64,000 bases of DNA from Mycocentrospora acerina (lineage: Eukaryota > Ascomycota > Dothideomycetes > Pleosporales), in contig JAKUHH010000028.1 in the NCBI GenBank assembly GCA_022701365.1, forward strand, positions 186,001-250,000. Reading direction: 5' to 3'. This document shows, one piece after another, positions 63,561 through 64,000 of the stretch; within the stretch, counting starts at the first letter, position 1, and each line of letters begins with the position of its first letter. Made by a program: the position numbers and the translations under genes. The notes below the pieces were generated by a model that was not told where the DNA came from, made no database searches, and saw only the letters and a list, made by a program, of their open reading frames with translations.

Positions 63561-64000
63561 ATCAAGGCTAAGCTTTAAGAGGCGTAAGATGACCAGAAAT
63601 AAGGCAGGCGAAGCTACTAGGGTTGACTTACAACGTGTTCACACGCTACAAACATTTTACAACACAACTGCTTACCGACTGGCCAAGAAGGGCGTGCCGT
63701 ATACTGGCCATACGAATGATGGTCTTGGAGGTACAGCCTATTGTGAGGAGTATAGCATGGAGAGAAAAATGCATCTGCAAAGTCAGTCATGTTCTTGCTC
63801 TGAACGACAATTGTGACTAAAAGTTTGAACAATGCGAGGTTTGATGAGTTTGTGTTTGGATGTTTCGACTGACTTCAACGACCAAGCTACACTTACAGCT
63901 TCTTATGTTCACATAGTTCTATTTACGTCGCACGTATGAGGGATCACTGCATTGCACGATACAGCAGCTTGCAACCCCAATACATCATTTGAATTTATGT

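Noticed and set aside
63184..63578. Plus-strand frames of 98 and 116 codons near the window end
   Set aside because: They lie opposite the minus-strand frame that has better helical pattern; neither has domain support.
1..64000. CRISPR arrays, bacterial operons, riboswitches
   Set aside because: No direct-repeat/spacer arrays or prokaryotic gene arrangement were seen; spliceosomal introns show this is eukaryotic DNA.

Overview
The window looks like a gene-sparse accessory region of a filamentous ascomycete, most likely a Pleosporales-type Dothideomycete. Genes are interrupted by 50-75 bp introns with GTNNGT donors, CTNAC-like branch points and AG acceptors. It also carries multidomain NRPSs, Zn2Cys6 and F-box proteins, small secreted proteins, and AT-rich repeats with RIP-like decay. 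Species cannot be decided from the sequence alone.

Layout. 0.2-6.7 kb: a small cysteine-rich secreted protein, then housekeeping-like genes (SUMO-interaction-motif nuclear protein, CmcJ/AsaB-like oxidoreductase, F-box protein, SDR). 7-25 kb: accessory DNA with decayed genes (coiled-coil gene, zinc-knuckle/Tyr-Pro-rich gene, DUF6594-like gene, caspase-like gene). Among them are apparently intact multi-exon genes: a large fungal membrane protein, a small hypothetical gene, a Gly-rich secreted protein and a secreted NTF2/SnoaL-like protein.

26.5-55 kb: a nonribosomal peptide cluster. It contains NRPS1 (partial C-A-T-C-A-T-C, 2334 aa), a GNAT acetyltransferase, a POT/PTR2 peptide transporter, an alpha/beta hydrolase, NRPS2 (partial C-A-T-C-A-T-R, about 2390 aa), a Baeyer-Villiger-type flavin monooxygenase divergent from NRPS2, and a Zn2Cys6/Fungal_trans_2 regulator. 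NRPS2 should release its dipeptide reductively as an aldehyde. NRPS1 ends in a condensation domain. The monooxygenase could oxidise the product, the POT protein could export or import peptide, and the Zn2Cys6 protein is the obvious regulator. NRPS2 and the transporter each carry one apparent frameshift at a short homopolymer, so the cluster is either damaged in this strain or the assembly has indel errors.

49.2-50.0 kb, between NRPS2 and the monooxygenase: three direct copies of a CCGCCC-containing motif and a 545 bp inverted-repeat element with 17-bp subterminal repeats. 55.7-57.6 kb: a 1.85 kb RIP-degenerated Tc1/mariner-type element with long terminal inverted repeats and a TA duplication. 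57.6-61.6 kb is gene-free and AT-rich with small inverted repeats and a CTT microsatellite. 61.6-63.6 kb: a gamma-glutamylcyclotransferase-fold membrane protein and one small hypothetical gene.

Splice models were derived by eye from reading-frame continuity and splice signals; no RNA or database evidence was available.
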